Source of the DNA: Luidia sarsii
Lineage: Eukaryota > Echinodermata > Asteroidea > Paxillosida > Luidiidae
NCBI GenBank assembly: GCA_949987565.1
Contig: OX465114.1
Span: 8,784,188-8,848,187, forward strand
Direction: 5' to 3'
Length of the DNA: 64,000 bases
Below are positions 1 through 10,530 of this stretch, one piece after another. How positions within the stretch are numbered: position 1 is the stretch's first letter; every line of letters starts with the position of its first letter. A program made the translations under genes and the position numbers. Below the pieces are notes generated by a model. The model saw only the letters and a program-made list of their open reading frames with translations. It was not told the DNA's origin and searched no databases.

Positions 1-163
1 GACGTCAACGAGGTCATCACCTACCTGTCCACTCTGTATGAGACCATCGCCGCCGACCACCCCAGTCTGGTCCTCGTCCCCCAGTGTGTGGACATGTGCC
101 TGAACTGGTTGCTCAACGTCTACGACACGTGAGTAGCTACAATTTTGAGCACCCCATCAATCA

Positions 164-214
<51 letters not shown>

Positions 215-3200
215 GACACAGGCTTTTGCCAGTGGTCTCCTCCTCAAATTATACACCACTTGAATCACTGGCGCTGCTCCCACCACTGCCCCCCTTTCCA
301 GTGCTGTTTCTTTCAGTTCACTGGTATCCACACCCTGACCATTCTCTCGATGTTGTCCACCCAGCGCATCTTTGGTCGGCCCATCCACAACAGCAGTGCA
401 AGACCGCTTTGCCGAACCACATGGCCTAACAAAGCTGCCTTGCATTCCCCATACCACCAATCCCCCCCCCCAAAAAAAAAAAAAACCCAAGATGATTAAA
501 CCGCAAACAACCTATAGACGGAGATACAGTGGAAATTTGTGGGAGCAGCCATTTTGGAAAATTGTGGAGAGAAATCATATATAGGCCGTTTACGAAATGG
601 AGGCTTAGACTCGGGCTTTGGCTTCGGTCATATTTATCTTACTCGTTATGATATCACAGGCATCTAAAAACAAGCGTTTTGCCCCACTTTCCTGATGAAT
701 ACTCTGTACTTATCCAGCCAGCAAACCTTCAAATTCGGAAACAAACCCTAATCTGGATTGTCAGGTTTTGTCGGACGGAGACGAAGCCCGAGCCTAAGCC
801 TTTATTTTGTAAACAGCCATAGTGCCGCTGTGGCATACTAGAAGTGATCCCAAAGCTATTGACGGCTGATGTGACCGGTGCATTTTCCCTTTTTTCTTTC
901 TTCTGTGTCTAGGGTTCGGAGTGGTCGAATGAGAGCGCTGTCCTTCAAGCTGGCAATTATCGTCCTGAGCAAAGCCCACCTGGAAGACAAGTACAGATGT
1001 GAGTTTTATAGAAGGCACTGGGCCTCTCTACAAGCAAGCCTATCCATCTGAGGGTCTGAACAAGTAGACACTGTCTTATAGTCATCACTAAGCCGGACCG
1101 GCGGCCACCGGACCCATTCCAGTCACGATGATTTAAAGCCCCTGCACAACATTGGTCGAAGTCAAAGAATAGCGTCCATACATTGTCTGATCCAACATAT
1201 GCATGAAATAGCACACCTTTGAAAATTTCAGCTCAATCCGCCAACCGAGTCTCGAGAAAATCGTGAAAACCGCTTCATTTGTTTTGTGAAAATGCAGCAT
1301 TCAACGCCGTACTGTTCCGAAAAACAGTTTAGATCTCGGTGAGACGTAAACGACTTCTTTTACTCATTTCTCCCAAAAAACAACATTTTACGCAGAAATA
1401 TATCAGTGAGAGGTTTCTACTATAACCATCTTCAGACTGTATATGTTTAATGTAAATCTGTGATCATTTGTTTTTCGATCTTAGCAATGTTGTGTAGGGG
1501 CTTTAAACATGAAGTTAATACAAAAACTGCAATACATAAATCTCGAAAGTTAGAGGGCCCGGCGTTTCGATCCTAGCAGGACCTTTCTCAAAGGCAAAGC
1601 TTCACTGTGACCCTTGCAGTGGGCACTTTTGAGCCGTGTGGGGCCAGCGCGATTGGCTTGATCAACCTTCTCTTCCCTCCCTTTTTTTCTACTCCCTCCG
1701 GTCAGACATTGTGCGGTGCGTGGCCAACGCCAACGGGTTCGTGGACCAGCGAGGCCTGGGCCTGCTGCTCCACGACTGCATCCAGATCCCGCGGCAGCTG
1801 GGCGAGGTGGCGTCCTTCGGGGGCAGCAACATCGAGCCCAGTGTCCGCAGCTGCTTCAACATGGTGAGCGGGGCGGCAAGGGAGTCGGCCGCGGCGGGGG
1901 GAAACGGAGGGAAGATGCCGTGTCTTTTGAGTCGCGATCTCGAGAGCTTCAGTGGGCCTTGCATTTTCGATCCTGGCAGGACCTTTCCTGAAAGGCAGAG
2001 ATGTATGGCAGTTGCAGTGCTTCCGTTGTTTTTCAATGAGTTTTTTTGCCCATGCTTGACGTGGTAAACACTGAATCCTCAGTGCTTTGCCCGGTGCCTG
2101 ATAAAAAAATATTTCAGGCAGCTCGGGTGGGATTCTAACCCGCGACTCCCGAATTCTAGTCTTTACCACTGGACCACCGAGCTGGTCGAGGTCGTGTGGT
2201 GGATTCGTATAATGTATAGCGGCGGGTACCGCGTTGCATCGTAGATATGTCAGGATGTTTGCGTCGAGGAGAATGTAATTCAATGAGGTTTTTTGCCCTT
2301 GCCCTTTGTTTGTTTGACAGTTCTTAATTGAGTTTATTTTTTGGGGTTGTCGTTCCTCTTTTTCCACCCCCCCCCCTCCCCACCAGAGTGGAGGCAAGCC
2401 CCACATGGAGCCTCCCCAGTTCCTAGCCTGGATGAAGCTGGAGCCCCAGTCCATGGTCTGGATGCCTGTGCTCCACCGCATGGCCGCCGGCGAGACGGCC
2501 AAGCACCAGGCGAAGTGCAACGTCTGCAAGGAGTTCCCCATCGTGGGCCTGCGCTATCGCTGCCTCAAGTGCTTCAACTTTGACATGTGCCAGGTGGGTG
2601 CCAAGCGTTATTATTGGGTTTGGGAGCAGCTTTGGGTAGCGGCACGGTTGCTGTAAAAAGAAATTACAAGCAAAAGAAGGTCCTGTTGTTTCCAAGCAGG
2701 CATAATGGCCTCTCTCTGGATTTCATTGGTCAAATATCTGTCACTAATTTTTTCATTTAGTCTCCATCCCTGCCTCCCTGCCTCCCTGCCTGCCTCCCTG
2801 CCTCCCTGCCTGCCTGTCTGCCTGCCTCCCTGCCTCCCTGTTGCCTCCATACCTGTCTGCCTCCCTCCCTCCCTCCCTGCCTGCCTCCATACCTCCCTGT
2901 CTGCCTGCCTGTCTGCCTGCCTGTCTGCCTGCCTCCATACCTCCCTGCCTGCCTGCCTGCCTCCATACCTCCCTGCCTGCCTGCCTGCCTCCATACCTCC
3001 CTGCCTGCCTGTCTGCCTGCCTGCCTCCCTGCCTCCCTGCCTGCCTGCCTCCCTGCCTCCCTGCCTGCCTGTCTGCCTGCCTGTCTGCCTCCCTGTTGCC
3101 TCCATACCTCCCTGCCTCCCTGCCTCCCTCCCTGCCTCCCTCCCTGCCTCCCTCCCTGCCTCCCTCCCTGCCTCCCTGCCTCCATCCCTGTTGCCTCCAT

Positions 3201-3623
3201 ACCTGCCTGCCTCCCTGCCTGCCTCCCTCCCTGCCTGCCTCCTTCCCTGCCTGCCTGCCTCCCTGCCTCCCTGCCTGCCTGCCTCCTTCCCTGCCTGCCT
3301 GCCTCCCTGCCTCCCTGCCTGCCTGCCTCCTTCCCTGCCTGCCTGCCTCCCTGCCTCCCTGCCTGCCTCCCTCCCTGCCTGCCTCCCTCCCTGCCTGCCT
3401 CCCTCCCTCCCTGCCTGCCTGCCTGCCTGCCTCCCTGCCTGCCTCCCTCCCTGCCTGCCTCCCTCCCTGCCTGCCTCCTTCCCTGCCTGCCTGCCCCCCT
3501 CCCTGCCTCCCTCCCTGCCTCCCTGTTGCATCCATACCTGCCTGCCTCCCTCCCTGCCTGCCTCCCTACCTGCCTGCCTCCCTGCCTGCCTTCCTGCCTG
3601 CCTCCCTGCCTCCCTCCTTCCCT

Positions 3624-3656
<33 letters not shown>

Positions 3657-6600
3657 CCCTCCCTATACATGTACCTCTTTCTTTCACCCCATTAATGTCT
3701 GCCTTTCTCTTTATTATAAGCATTGTTATGAAATTAGAATGTGTCTTTATTGGCCCGTGATTCACTTTGATTCAATTCAGTAACAACATTTATTTCCATA
3801 CTTTCCACAAGCATACCAATAAAAAAAGAAAAAGCGAATTAAATATATATTATAAAAAAATAACAAAGTGATTACACAAATTTGATAACATGTAGAACTT
3901 GAAATAAAAGAAGGTGAGAAAGTATGGTCCTCTTAGAATACTCTCTTTCTCTCTCCCATGGTCTTGCAGAACTGTTTCTTCTCAGGTCGAGTGTCCAAGA
4001 ACCACAAGCACTCTCACCCCATGCAAGAATACTGCACAACGGTTAGTCCCTTCCCAGCTTTCAGAGACGGTCTTGCCAGCCTGAAACCCAAACAATGCAC
4101 ATGTTTGAGTTGCTCATCAGGAAGTGATGAATTTTTTTGGGGGGGTGGGTTTCACCTGCGAAATTAAGGAAAGCTCTCATGTTGGGTGTTCAATGTGATC
4201 TTGGGATGTGATTAGAAATCCGGAAATCCGTTTTCTGAGCGGATTGGCGGAACTGTCCTCCCCTGCTGTCAACAACTAATCAGAGATTGTTTACCTTTCT
4301 GTCTATTGGTTTGAAGACAAAGTATGAAGCACCGTGCTAACGAGAACATGTGCTGCCTTTAAGATTTCTAGCTTTGGCCAGGAACAGCCGTTTCTTGCTT
4401 TGTCAGTGGGATTTTCTTCACGACTGAACAGGAGGAATCTCAAAATTTAGTGGGCCTGACGTTTCGATCCTAGCAGGACCTTTCTCAAAGGCAGAGAAAG
4501 GTCCTGCTAGGATCAAAACGTCAGGCCCACTAAATTTTGAGATTTGCATTTTGGTAGTTTTAGTCAGTAAGCAGTTTGCAACATTTTTGTATATCAGAAC
4601 AGGAGGAAAGCGATGCATGGCCTGGCTGTTTTGCTGCTGTGAATTCAAACGGAATCAATATGTTTGGTGTTGGAAATGTAAAAATCGGTGAAGACCTTAA
4701 CCTCCGAAGTCCCCCCCCCCTTCCCATTTCCTTCAGACTACCTCGGGTGAGGATGTCAGAGATTTTGCCAAGGTGGTGCGGAACAAGTTCAAGTCGAAGC
4801 GCTACTACCAGAAGCACCCCAGGGTCGGCTACCTGCCGGTCCAGTCAGTACTAGAGGGAGACGACTTGGAATCGTAAGTGCAGTGCTTCCATTGATTTTT
4901 TATTTTTTCCATTTTGCGAGGGCCTATTGAAATGGATGCACGTAGGGAAGACACAATTTGGTGGAATTTTCCTTCAACCAGTTGGCTATGTATACTCAGT
5001 GATATTTATATTACACTTCCACTGTAATATCAAGCGATGTAATAACATTTATTTCCGTCATTCTTTATCTTGAATTTGGGTCCTGGTCGGACCACCTGTT
5101 GGATGACCAATCTTACAGACTTGCGCCCAAAATCTGTACTTGATGTATTTGACGTTGATTCACCCATGCAGTCAGTATCTGATTGGAGATTTTTGCCCTA
5201 ACCTTTTTGGTGTAGCCCATTTGACGCCTGAGCCATAGTTTTGAAAAAGACAAATCATCTAATCACTCAGTAGTCAAGTCTAACCATCCTCTGTGTTTGT
5301 TTAGAACTAAAATCATCTTGGCACCTAATGCTGCATGTCCCCTAGCGTCACGGTGGTGTGTTATGAAACTGATCCACATTATTTTTATTTTTTTCTTGGT
5401 ACAGACCTGTGACATCACCACAGCAGATGGCCAATCAGGACATGCATACCAGATTAGAGTTGTATGCCAGCAGGTGAGTGAGACGGCCCTCGTGATTGGT
5501 CTCTCCGCGCCATTTGGTATCGCGTGTGAAAACACCCTGTTCACTGACAGCAAAATGGCACGTTACACGCGCGACGATCACCCAATCAACCCAGTCCCGC
5601 ACGCGTCCTGCATGTGTAACGTCTAGCGTGCCACCCACCCAAGACTCTCTGCAGATGGGCGCGTAGCACTCATTCAATCATTCGTTCATGCATGTAGACC
5701 GTGACGACATGAAAACGTCGTCGACATAAGACTGAGAGTCCAAAGTCCCATGAGTGGAATTGTTAGATGCAGGGGCTTTCACACTGGTGCTGTAGGTTGT
5801 ACTCATCATGTTTTCAAGTGGCTATATACTCAGTCTATTTTTTTTACAATAATGGTACACATGGTCTAACAGACGTGGGTTTTTTTTTTCATTCTCGTTG
5901 CAGGTTAGCGGAGGTCGAACAGCATGGCTCTTTCATGACCCCATCGCCTGACCTGTAAGTATCGGTGATCTCTTTCCCCTGCCTTTGAGACAAAATCCTG
6001 TCAGGGTCAAAGCGTCAGGCCCTCCTTTTTTTTTGAGATTACTGTCGTTTCAGTTCACTAAGCTGTTTGGAACATTTTTGAAGGTTACCCTTTTTGGGTT
6101 TTTTTTTTTTTTTTTCTCCAGGGATGACGAGCATCAGCTGATAGCACAGTACTGTCAGAGCCTGGGAGGAGATGTGTCCTCCGTGGTAAGTTCATCCGGG
6201 AGATACTGGCATCATGCAGGGCATTCCATGTCCGCCCTATCAACTTTTTCCAATGGTGCCCTGCGCCGACCGTGGTTGGAGCGGTCAGCGGAGAATCCTG
6301 GGTTCGCTATCGTAAATGGCAACTTGAAGAACCCAGCTGCCACATCTAAGGAAAGGCAGCGGCAGGCATACAAATTGCCCACTCCCCACAAGGGGAGGTA
6401 CTAGATAGTCACGAAAAAATGGCAATAGGCCCATTGGGGGAATCCTTCCCGAAGCCGCCATAGCTGGGGGCCACCACACGACAGCCCATTGTGTGTGCCT
6501 ATCAAGTGACTGGTACGTTTAGTGTACACAAAAGGGGTTGGTTTGTGAGACTGAGAGCCCCCAGACATGGCCACGTCCACGTAGACATGGTCAAATTGGT

Positions 6601-9600
6601 CTATATAGGCACTGATATCACGGAGCTTTGCGATCTATCGTAATTTTGTCTTACGATTGATAGCCCGTGATGAGCTGCATGCTTTCTTTGCAGCGCTCAT
6701 CGTCTTGTGATCGGTCATGAGTAACGACGAGTTTTGATGAAATCAACGATGCTACTCTTTCGATGCCTCGTAACTGGAGTGAGTTCACTTTGGTAGAACA
6801 CAAATCATTCCTCTCGTCTGTTTTTTTCTTTTTTTCTCGCCTGCAGCCACGGAGTCCAGCGCAAATAGTCGTCGCCATCGATTCAGAACAGAGAGGGGAG
6901 CTGGAAAACCAGATTCTCATTCTGGAAGAGGAGAACAGGTACAAATTCTGAAAAGTCCGAAAAGCTGCAATACAAATTAAATTTAGTTGGTCCCTATTAT
7001 GATTCATACCTCCTTCCAAGCAGTCTTGGCTTGCCCTCAGATTCCATTCATTTTAGCAATGTTTCTTGAGATCCAGGTCTCAATGCCAATACCATTGATA
7101 ACTCTTATGGATCGTACCCTCCTCTCCAAGAACACTCATGGCTTGCCCCTTAGATTTATATCATTTTTGCAATGTTTTTTGAGAATCCCGATCTCAATGC
7201 CAATGCCATTGGTAACTCTTATGAATCGTACCAAGGACTCTGTTAGCTTGCCCTGCGATTCCATTCACATGCAATGTTTCCCCAGAATCCGGGTCTCAGT
7301 GTCAATGCCATTGATGACTCTTATGATTTGTACCAAGGACTGTTAGCTTGCCCTCAGATTTCATTTATTTCAGCAGTCTTTCACCAGAATCCGGTTCACG
7401 GCGCAACATTGATCGCTCTCACGAATCGTTCCCTCCTTCCCTCTCCCCTCAAGGACCCTGCTGGCGGAGCTGGACCGTCTGAGGGCGCTGCGCCAGGACG
7501 ACAACACGCGGGCCGAGGTCAGCTCGGAGGAGGACTACCGGCACTCGCCGGGCCGCGACACGGAGCTGGTGGCGGAGGCCAAGCTGCTGCGGCAGCACAA
7601 GGGCCGGCTGGAGGCCCGCATGCAGATCCTTGAGGACCACAACCGACAGCTGGAGGCGCAGCTGCAGCGACTGCGGCAGCTGCTGGAGCAGGTCAGCTGA
7701 CTCTAGGGGGCGCCCTTTCCCCACCCCCCACTCCTCCGATCCAGGTTTTAGGCAAAACCACAGACATGTATAGAACATATGTGACCCGGAACAGCATAAT
7801 GAGGAATAACCCCCACTTTTGAGATTTTGAGATTTTTTAATGACGTGAAAGAGTATACCATTAGCTTTCGAATATCAAAATTATTTCCGAGTGAACTTTG
7901 TTGTAAATAGTACAAGGGGACTTCGCTTGTTTATTTGGTACCAGATACAATATAGCAGCACCATTCTAACTCCTCGAAAGCGGTCATTCAAAAAGGCAGG
8001 ATCTTTACATTTTCATGAGAACAGTACACAAACACTCCCCTGAAATCCTCGTTTTTCAAACATTTAGAGACGGATTTCGGAAAAATCCTTTGGACATAAT
8101 ATCCTCCAATACATTAACTTTCCGAAAATACAAAAAAAAATTTTTTATCGAATTGAGAAGATACTTTGACTTCAGGCGTTGTTTACTCGAAAAGTGTTTT
8201 GGCGGGATATTCCTCATGTCGCTGTGCTGGGTCACATATAGACGGACTATTAGTACTGATAGACGGACTATAAGAACCGATAGATGGACTATTAGAACCT
8301 ATTACTCTTGGTTCTTTGATGCTATGCTACCGTGCTTCAGTTGGTAGTTCTGTGAAAGTCAAGTCCCAGTGCAGTCAGATTATTTTTTTCCATCTCAATT
8401 TGGATAAATCCAGATTGCTCAGGTGGTACATAGCTGCCAACCATTCCTAGTTTGGAGGAATTGTTCCTAGTTTTTTTGGTAAACATTTTACAAGCTCTTG
8501 ACAACAGAATCCGATTTTGGGCTTGGAAATATACATGTATTCATATGTAGCTTGCTCTGTGATTCCTCTTTTTATAGCAGACGTATTCCTAATTTCTTTA
8601 AGATAGGTTGGCAGTTATGGTGGATCAGTACGTGGACGTTAAGCCCAAAGATTTTGGTTCAAAACCTGATCCGGGTAGATTTTTGGCAGATAAATTCACA
8701 ACTGTCTGTTTTTCTTTCTCCTGTGTCCAGCCGACAGATCGAAGTGCCTCCCAGGCCTCTTCCTCTCGCACCACGCCCGCCGTCTCCCCCACCTCCTCCA
8801 TCAGCTCGTTGCCGCGGCCGCGCCGGTTCCCGCATCACGTCGCCGCGGATACGGCGTCGCGCTCCTCGGCCAACGGCGGGACGAGCGACTACGATAGCGA
8901 CATGGCGGGTGAGTCAGCCGCGCCTGGGGAGAAAGTGGCCGCAGAGGAAGATTCACGGGCAGGATTGAACTTTTCGGCGGGTCAGCCTGTCTGTGGTTCA
9001 TGCTGTTGTTAAGTGATATGCTGCCAACCAGTCATGGATCACTCAATTTGAGGCTATGTACTGCAGAAGTGGGGTTTTTATTCTGCTTAGGTCTTATCAG
9101 ATTTCTCAATAGATTTCCCATTATTGGATGAAAATAAGAAAAGAACATTTGGTTCGAGGCTGTGTGCCGCAGAAATGGTTTTCTGCTTAAACAGAATTTA
9201 AATGAATTCTGAAAATAGCAGAGAAAACTTTGTGTGCTATTTTAATGGATTACGGTAGTTAAAATGTCCAAGTCAGTTTTCCTTGCACTGATTTTTTGGG
9301 AACCGAATTCGCACCAATTTGAAAGGAAGAGCAGAGAGGCAATTTGTGAAAATTTAAAAGAGCATTTGACTGAAGCCGAGACCTCTGCTTTAAATGGACC
9401 GTCGCTCTAAGCACCTCAGCCATCCAGCCCTTGGGCAGCGCCCACCTCAAGTTGTCAACTCTCAAAGTCTTTTTCTCTCTCACGGCAGGTGAGGACCAGA
9501 CCCAGCCCTCCCCCCACACCCCTCCCCACCTCAAAGACGACCCCATCCGGGAGGACGGGAGTAACGTGGACCTGGACAGGGTCATCAAGGAACTCAACAA

Positions 9601-9991
9601 CATCCCTGACGATAAAGGTGCTACTTCAACAGGTAGGGACCCCACCTCTAACTCGTGCCAATTCTTAGTCACCTATGTTGACATGCTGACAAGAGACAAA
9701 GTGTTGAACTTTATGAAGTGAACTGATCAGGGTAGAGTGAAGGAAGTTTATTCATGGAGCCTGAGAAGGCATTTTTTAGAATGTTCCTCAAATAAGTAGT
9801 AGTAGTAGTAGTAAAGTAGTACTGTAGTAGTAGTACTACATGTAGTAGTAGTAGTAGTAGTAGTAGAAGTAGTAGTAGTACACAAATGTAGTACCGTAGT
9901 AGTAGTAGTAGTACTGTAATAGTAGTACCATAGTAGTAGTAGTAGTAGTAGTAGTAGTACAATGTAGTAGTAGAAGTAGAAGTAGTAGTAC

Positions 9992-10028
<37 letters not shown>

Positions 10029-10530
10029 CATGTGTAGTAGTAGCAGCAGAATAGTTGTAGCAGCAGCAGCAGTACATGTATAAGTAGTGGCAGCAGTAGT
10101 ACGTAGTAGCAGCAGTAGCAGAAGTAGTAGTAGTAGCAGCAGCAGTATAAGAAGTAGCAGCAATAGTAGTAGCAGCAGTAGCAGCAGAAGTAGTAGCAGC
10201 AGCAGTAGTACAATGTACGTGTACATGTAGTAGCAGTAGAACTGTTTCTTAAAACCCTGAGAGCCTAAGTAGTTCTTTTGATAAGTGCACACACTTCAAC
10301 AGAAAGAAAGCAGTTATTTGCAGTGCACGCAGTGTCATTGCACACTACTCTTGACTTATCAGGGATGTCACCGTACTTACCAGAGCATCTGTTTCTATCT
10401 GTTGTGTGTCTGCATTGTAGGTGCGAGTCAGGTGGGCAATCTCCACCACATGGCTGATAACATAGGCAAGGCAGTGGGCACCCTAGTCACAGTCATGACA
10501 GACGACGAGCACAGCGACCAGGAAGTGTAG
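1..10530 (+). CDS. DMD: Dystrophin/utrophin orthologue, C-terminal 14 exons (5' part outside window)
   Basis: The exons I can join are 1-128 (partial), 913-998, 1706-1863, 2387-2593, 3970-4041, 4737-4873, 5405-5473, 5904-5954, 6122-6185, 6847-6938, 7454-7691, 8731-8908, 9489-9632 and 10421-10530. All have GT-AG borders and matching phases, and they total 1,734 bp (577 residues plus TAG). In order they encode the EF-hand region ([34 protein letters not shown]), a ZZ zinc finger at about residues 164-210 with CNVC, CLKC and CQNC pairs plus HKHSH, a linker, PRSPAQI, a leucine-rich coiled coil ([19 protein letters not shown]) and a short tail ending in DDEHSDQEV. The family joins actin to the beta-dystroglycan complex at the plasma membrane. 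The ZZ/EF module binds dystroglycan and the coiled coil binds dystrobrevin. The sequence fits dystrophin/utrophin better than dystrobrevin. In exon 13 a donor at 9618 would also keep frame, and reading past 7691 would give an early stop. Confidence 0.96.
166..212. repeat. (AATC)n microsatellite in dystrophin intron
   Basis: About eleven head-to-tail copies of a CAAT/AATC tetranucleotide lie 40 bp after the donor of the first visible exon. It is low complexity with no coding value. Confidence 0.9.
584..818. mobile_element. Small terminal-inverted-repeat element (MITE-like, family A, copy 1)
   Basis: The ends are imperfect inverted repeats of about 45 bp: GGCCGTTTACGAAATGGAGG on the left matches the reverse complement of the right end, followed by a GGCTTAGACTCGGGCTT-type stretch on both sides. 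It is 235 bp long, has no ORF and lies in the first dystrophin intron. A related element lies at 50811-51057 in a DCAF6 intron. The target duplication is short or lost (ATA on both sides at best). Confidence 0.6.
1133..1506. mobile_element. MITE-like element with TTAA flanks (family B, copy 1)
   Basis: The left end AGCCCCTGCACAACATTGG and the right end, read inverted, AGCCCCTACACAACATTGC form terminal inverted repeats, each flanked by TTAA. It is about 366 bp between flanks, with no coding capacity. A diverged copy lies in opposite orientation at 41399-41759. The TTAA flanks recall piggyBac-type target duplication, but TTTAAA is itself palindromic, so they could belong to the inverted repeat. 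Confidence 0.65.
1550..1605 (-). repeat. Fragment of retroelement-like family 1
   Basis: This carries the family 1 core in reverse orientation (CGTTTCGATCCTAGCAGG followed by ACCTTTCTCAAAGGCA). No target duplication or 3' tail is visible. It lies in the dystrophin intron upstream of the exon at 1706. Confidence 0.75.
1937..2003 (-). repeat. Diverged fragment of retroelement-like family 1
   Basis: This is a degraded copy of the family 1 core, reverse orientation (TTTTCGATCCTGGCAGGACC then TTTCCTGAAAGGCAGAG). It lies in the intron just after the exon at 1706-1863. Confidence 0.65.
2112..2195 (-). repeat. tRNA-derived SINE-like repeat (tRNA pseudogene-like)
   Basis: On the minus strand there is a tRNA-like fold with a 7-bp acceptor stem (CAGCTCG/CGAGCTG), an A-box-like GTGGTCCAGTGGTAAAGAC and a B-box-like GGGTTAGAATCCC. 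The anticodon arm is out of register, so a working tRNA is unlikely. The same family occurs at 40543-40900, including the flanking GGTCGAGGTCGTGT. Confidence 0.6.
2760..3660. repeat. Long (CCTG)/(CCTC) tetranucleotide repeat in dystrophin intron
   Basis: About 900 bp of mixed CCTG, CCTC and occasional CCAT/TTGC units, pyrimidine-only or nearly so on the plus strand. It keeps all frames open (spurious Pro/Leu/Cys and Gln/Arg/Gly readings) but is not coding. It fills most of the intron between the two ZZ-domain exons. Confidence 0.95.
4426..4608 (+). mobile_element. Retroelement-like family 1, intact copy with 12-bp target duplication
   Basis: GAACAGGAGGAA is repeated exactly at 4426-4437 and 4597-4608. 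Between them is a 159-bp element. Its first 106 bp form a hairpin (arms about 4438-4486 and 4494-4543, TCTCAAAATTTAGTGGGCCT and its complement) and its last part is a unique tail (TTTAGTCAGTAAGCAGTTTG then CAACATTTTTGTATATCA). It lies in a dystrophin intron. The same tail and hairpin occur at 54482-54696 with a different target duplication, so both are independent insertions. There is no ORF, poly(A) or terminal inverted repeat of DNA-transposon type. Confidence 0.8.
5985..6085 (+). repeat. Diverged family 1 copy with tail
   Basis: The right arm (GTCAGGGTCAAAGCGTCAGG) is followed by a degraded form of the family tail (TTCAGTTCACTAAGCTGTTTG then GAACATTTTTG). It sits in the short intron between exons at 5904 and 6122, so most of that intron is repeat. 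Confidence 0.6.
7020..7440. repeat. Degenerate tandem repeat, about 105-112 bp unit, four copies
   Basis: Four diverged units each run CTTGCCCTCAGATTCCATTC, a gap, CAATGTTTC, AATGCCATTGATAACTCTTA and GTACC. The array ends about 14 bp before the acceptor of the coiled-coil exon at 7454. Confidence 0.8.
7777..8239. mobile_element. Terminal-inverted-repeat element in dystrophin intron
   Basis: The left end ATATGTGACCCGGAACAGC matches the reverse complement of the right end (ATATGTGACCCAGCACAGC), and both continue into an ATGAGGAATA block. It is about 460 bp with no convincing ORF. The ends sit at TA, compatible with a Tc1/mariner-type TA duplication. Confidence 0.6.
8239..8303. repeat. Three copies of a 22-bp tandem repeat
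   Basis: ATAGACGGACTATTAGTACT-like units repeat three times directly after the terminal-inverted-repeat element. Confidence 0.6.
9797..10232. repeat. (GTA)n / (GCA)n trinucleotide repeat in last dystrophin intron
   Basis: About 430 bp of GTA units interspersed with GCA, GTAC and ACATGTA steps. It occupies most of the last intron. The open frames across it (poly-Leu, poly-Tyr, poly-Thr readings) are spurious. Confidence 0.95.

Noticed and set aside
2112..2195. Functional tRNA gene on the minus strand
   Set aside because: Acceptor and T arms look good but the anticodon arm does not close, and related degraded copies occur in tandem elsewhere, so a SINE/pseudogene reading is better.
2611..3765. 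Long ORFs (up to 384 codons) rich in Gly/Arg/Gln or Pro/Leu/Cys
   Set aside because: They are translations of the CCTG/CCTC tetranucleotide repeat inside a dystrophin intron.
9711..10292. ORFs of poly-Leu, poly-Tyr and poly-Thr
   Set aside because: Frames of the GTA trinucleotide repeat.
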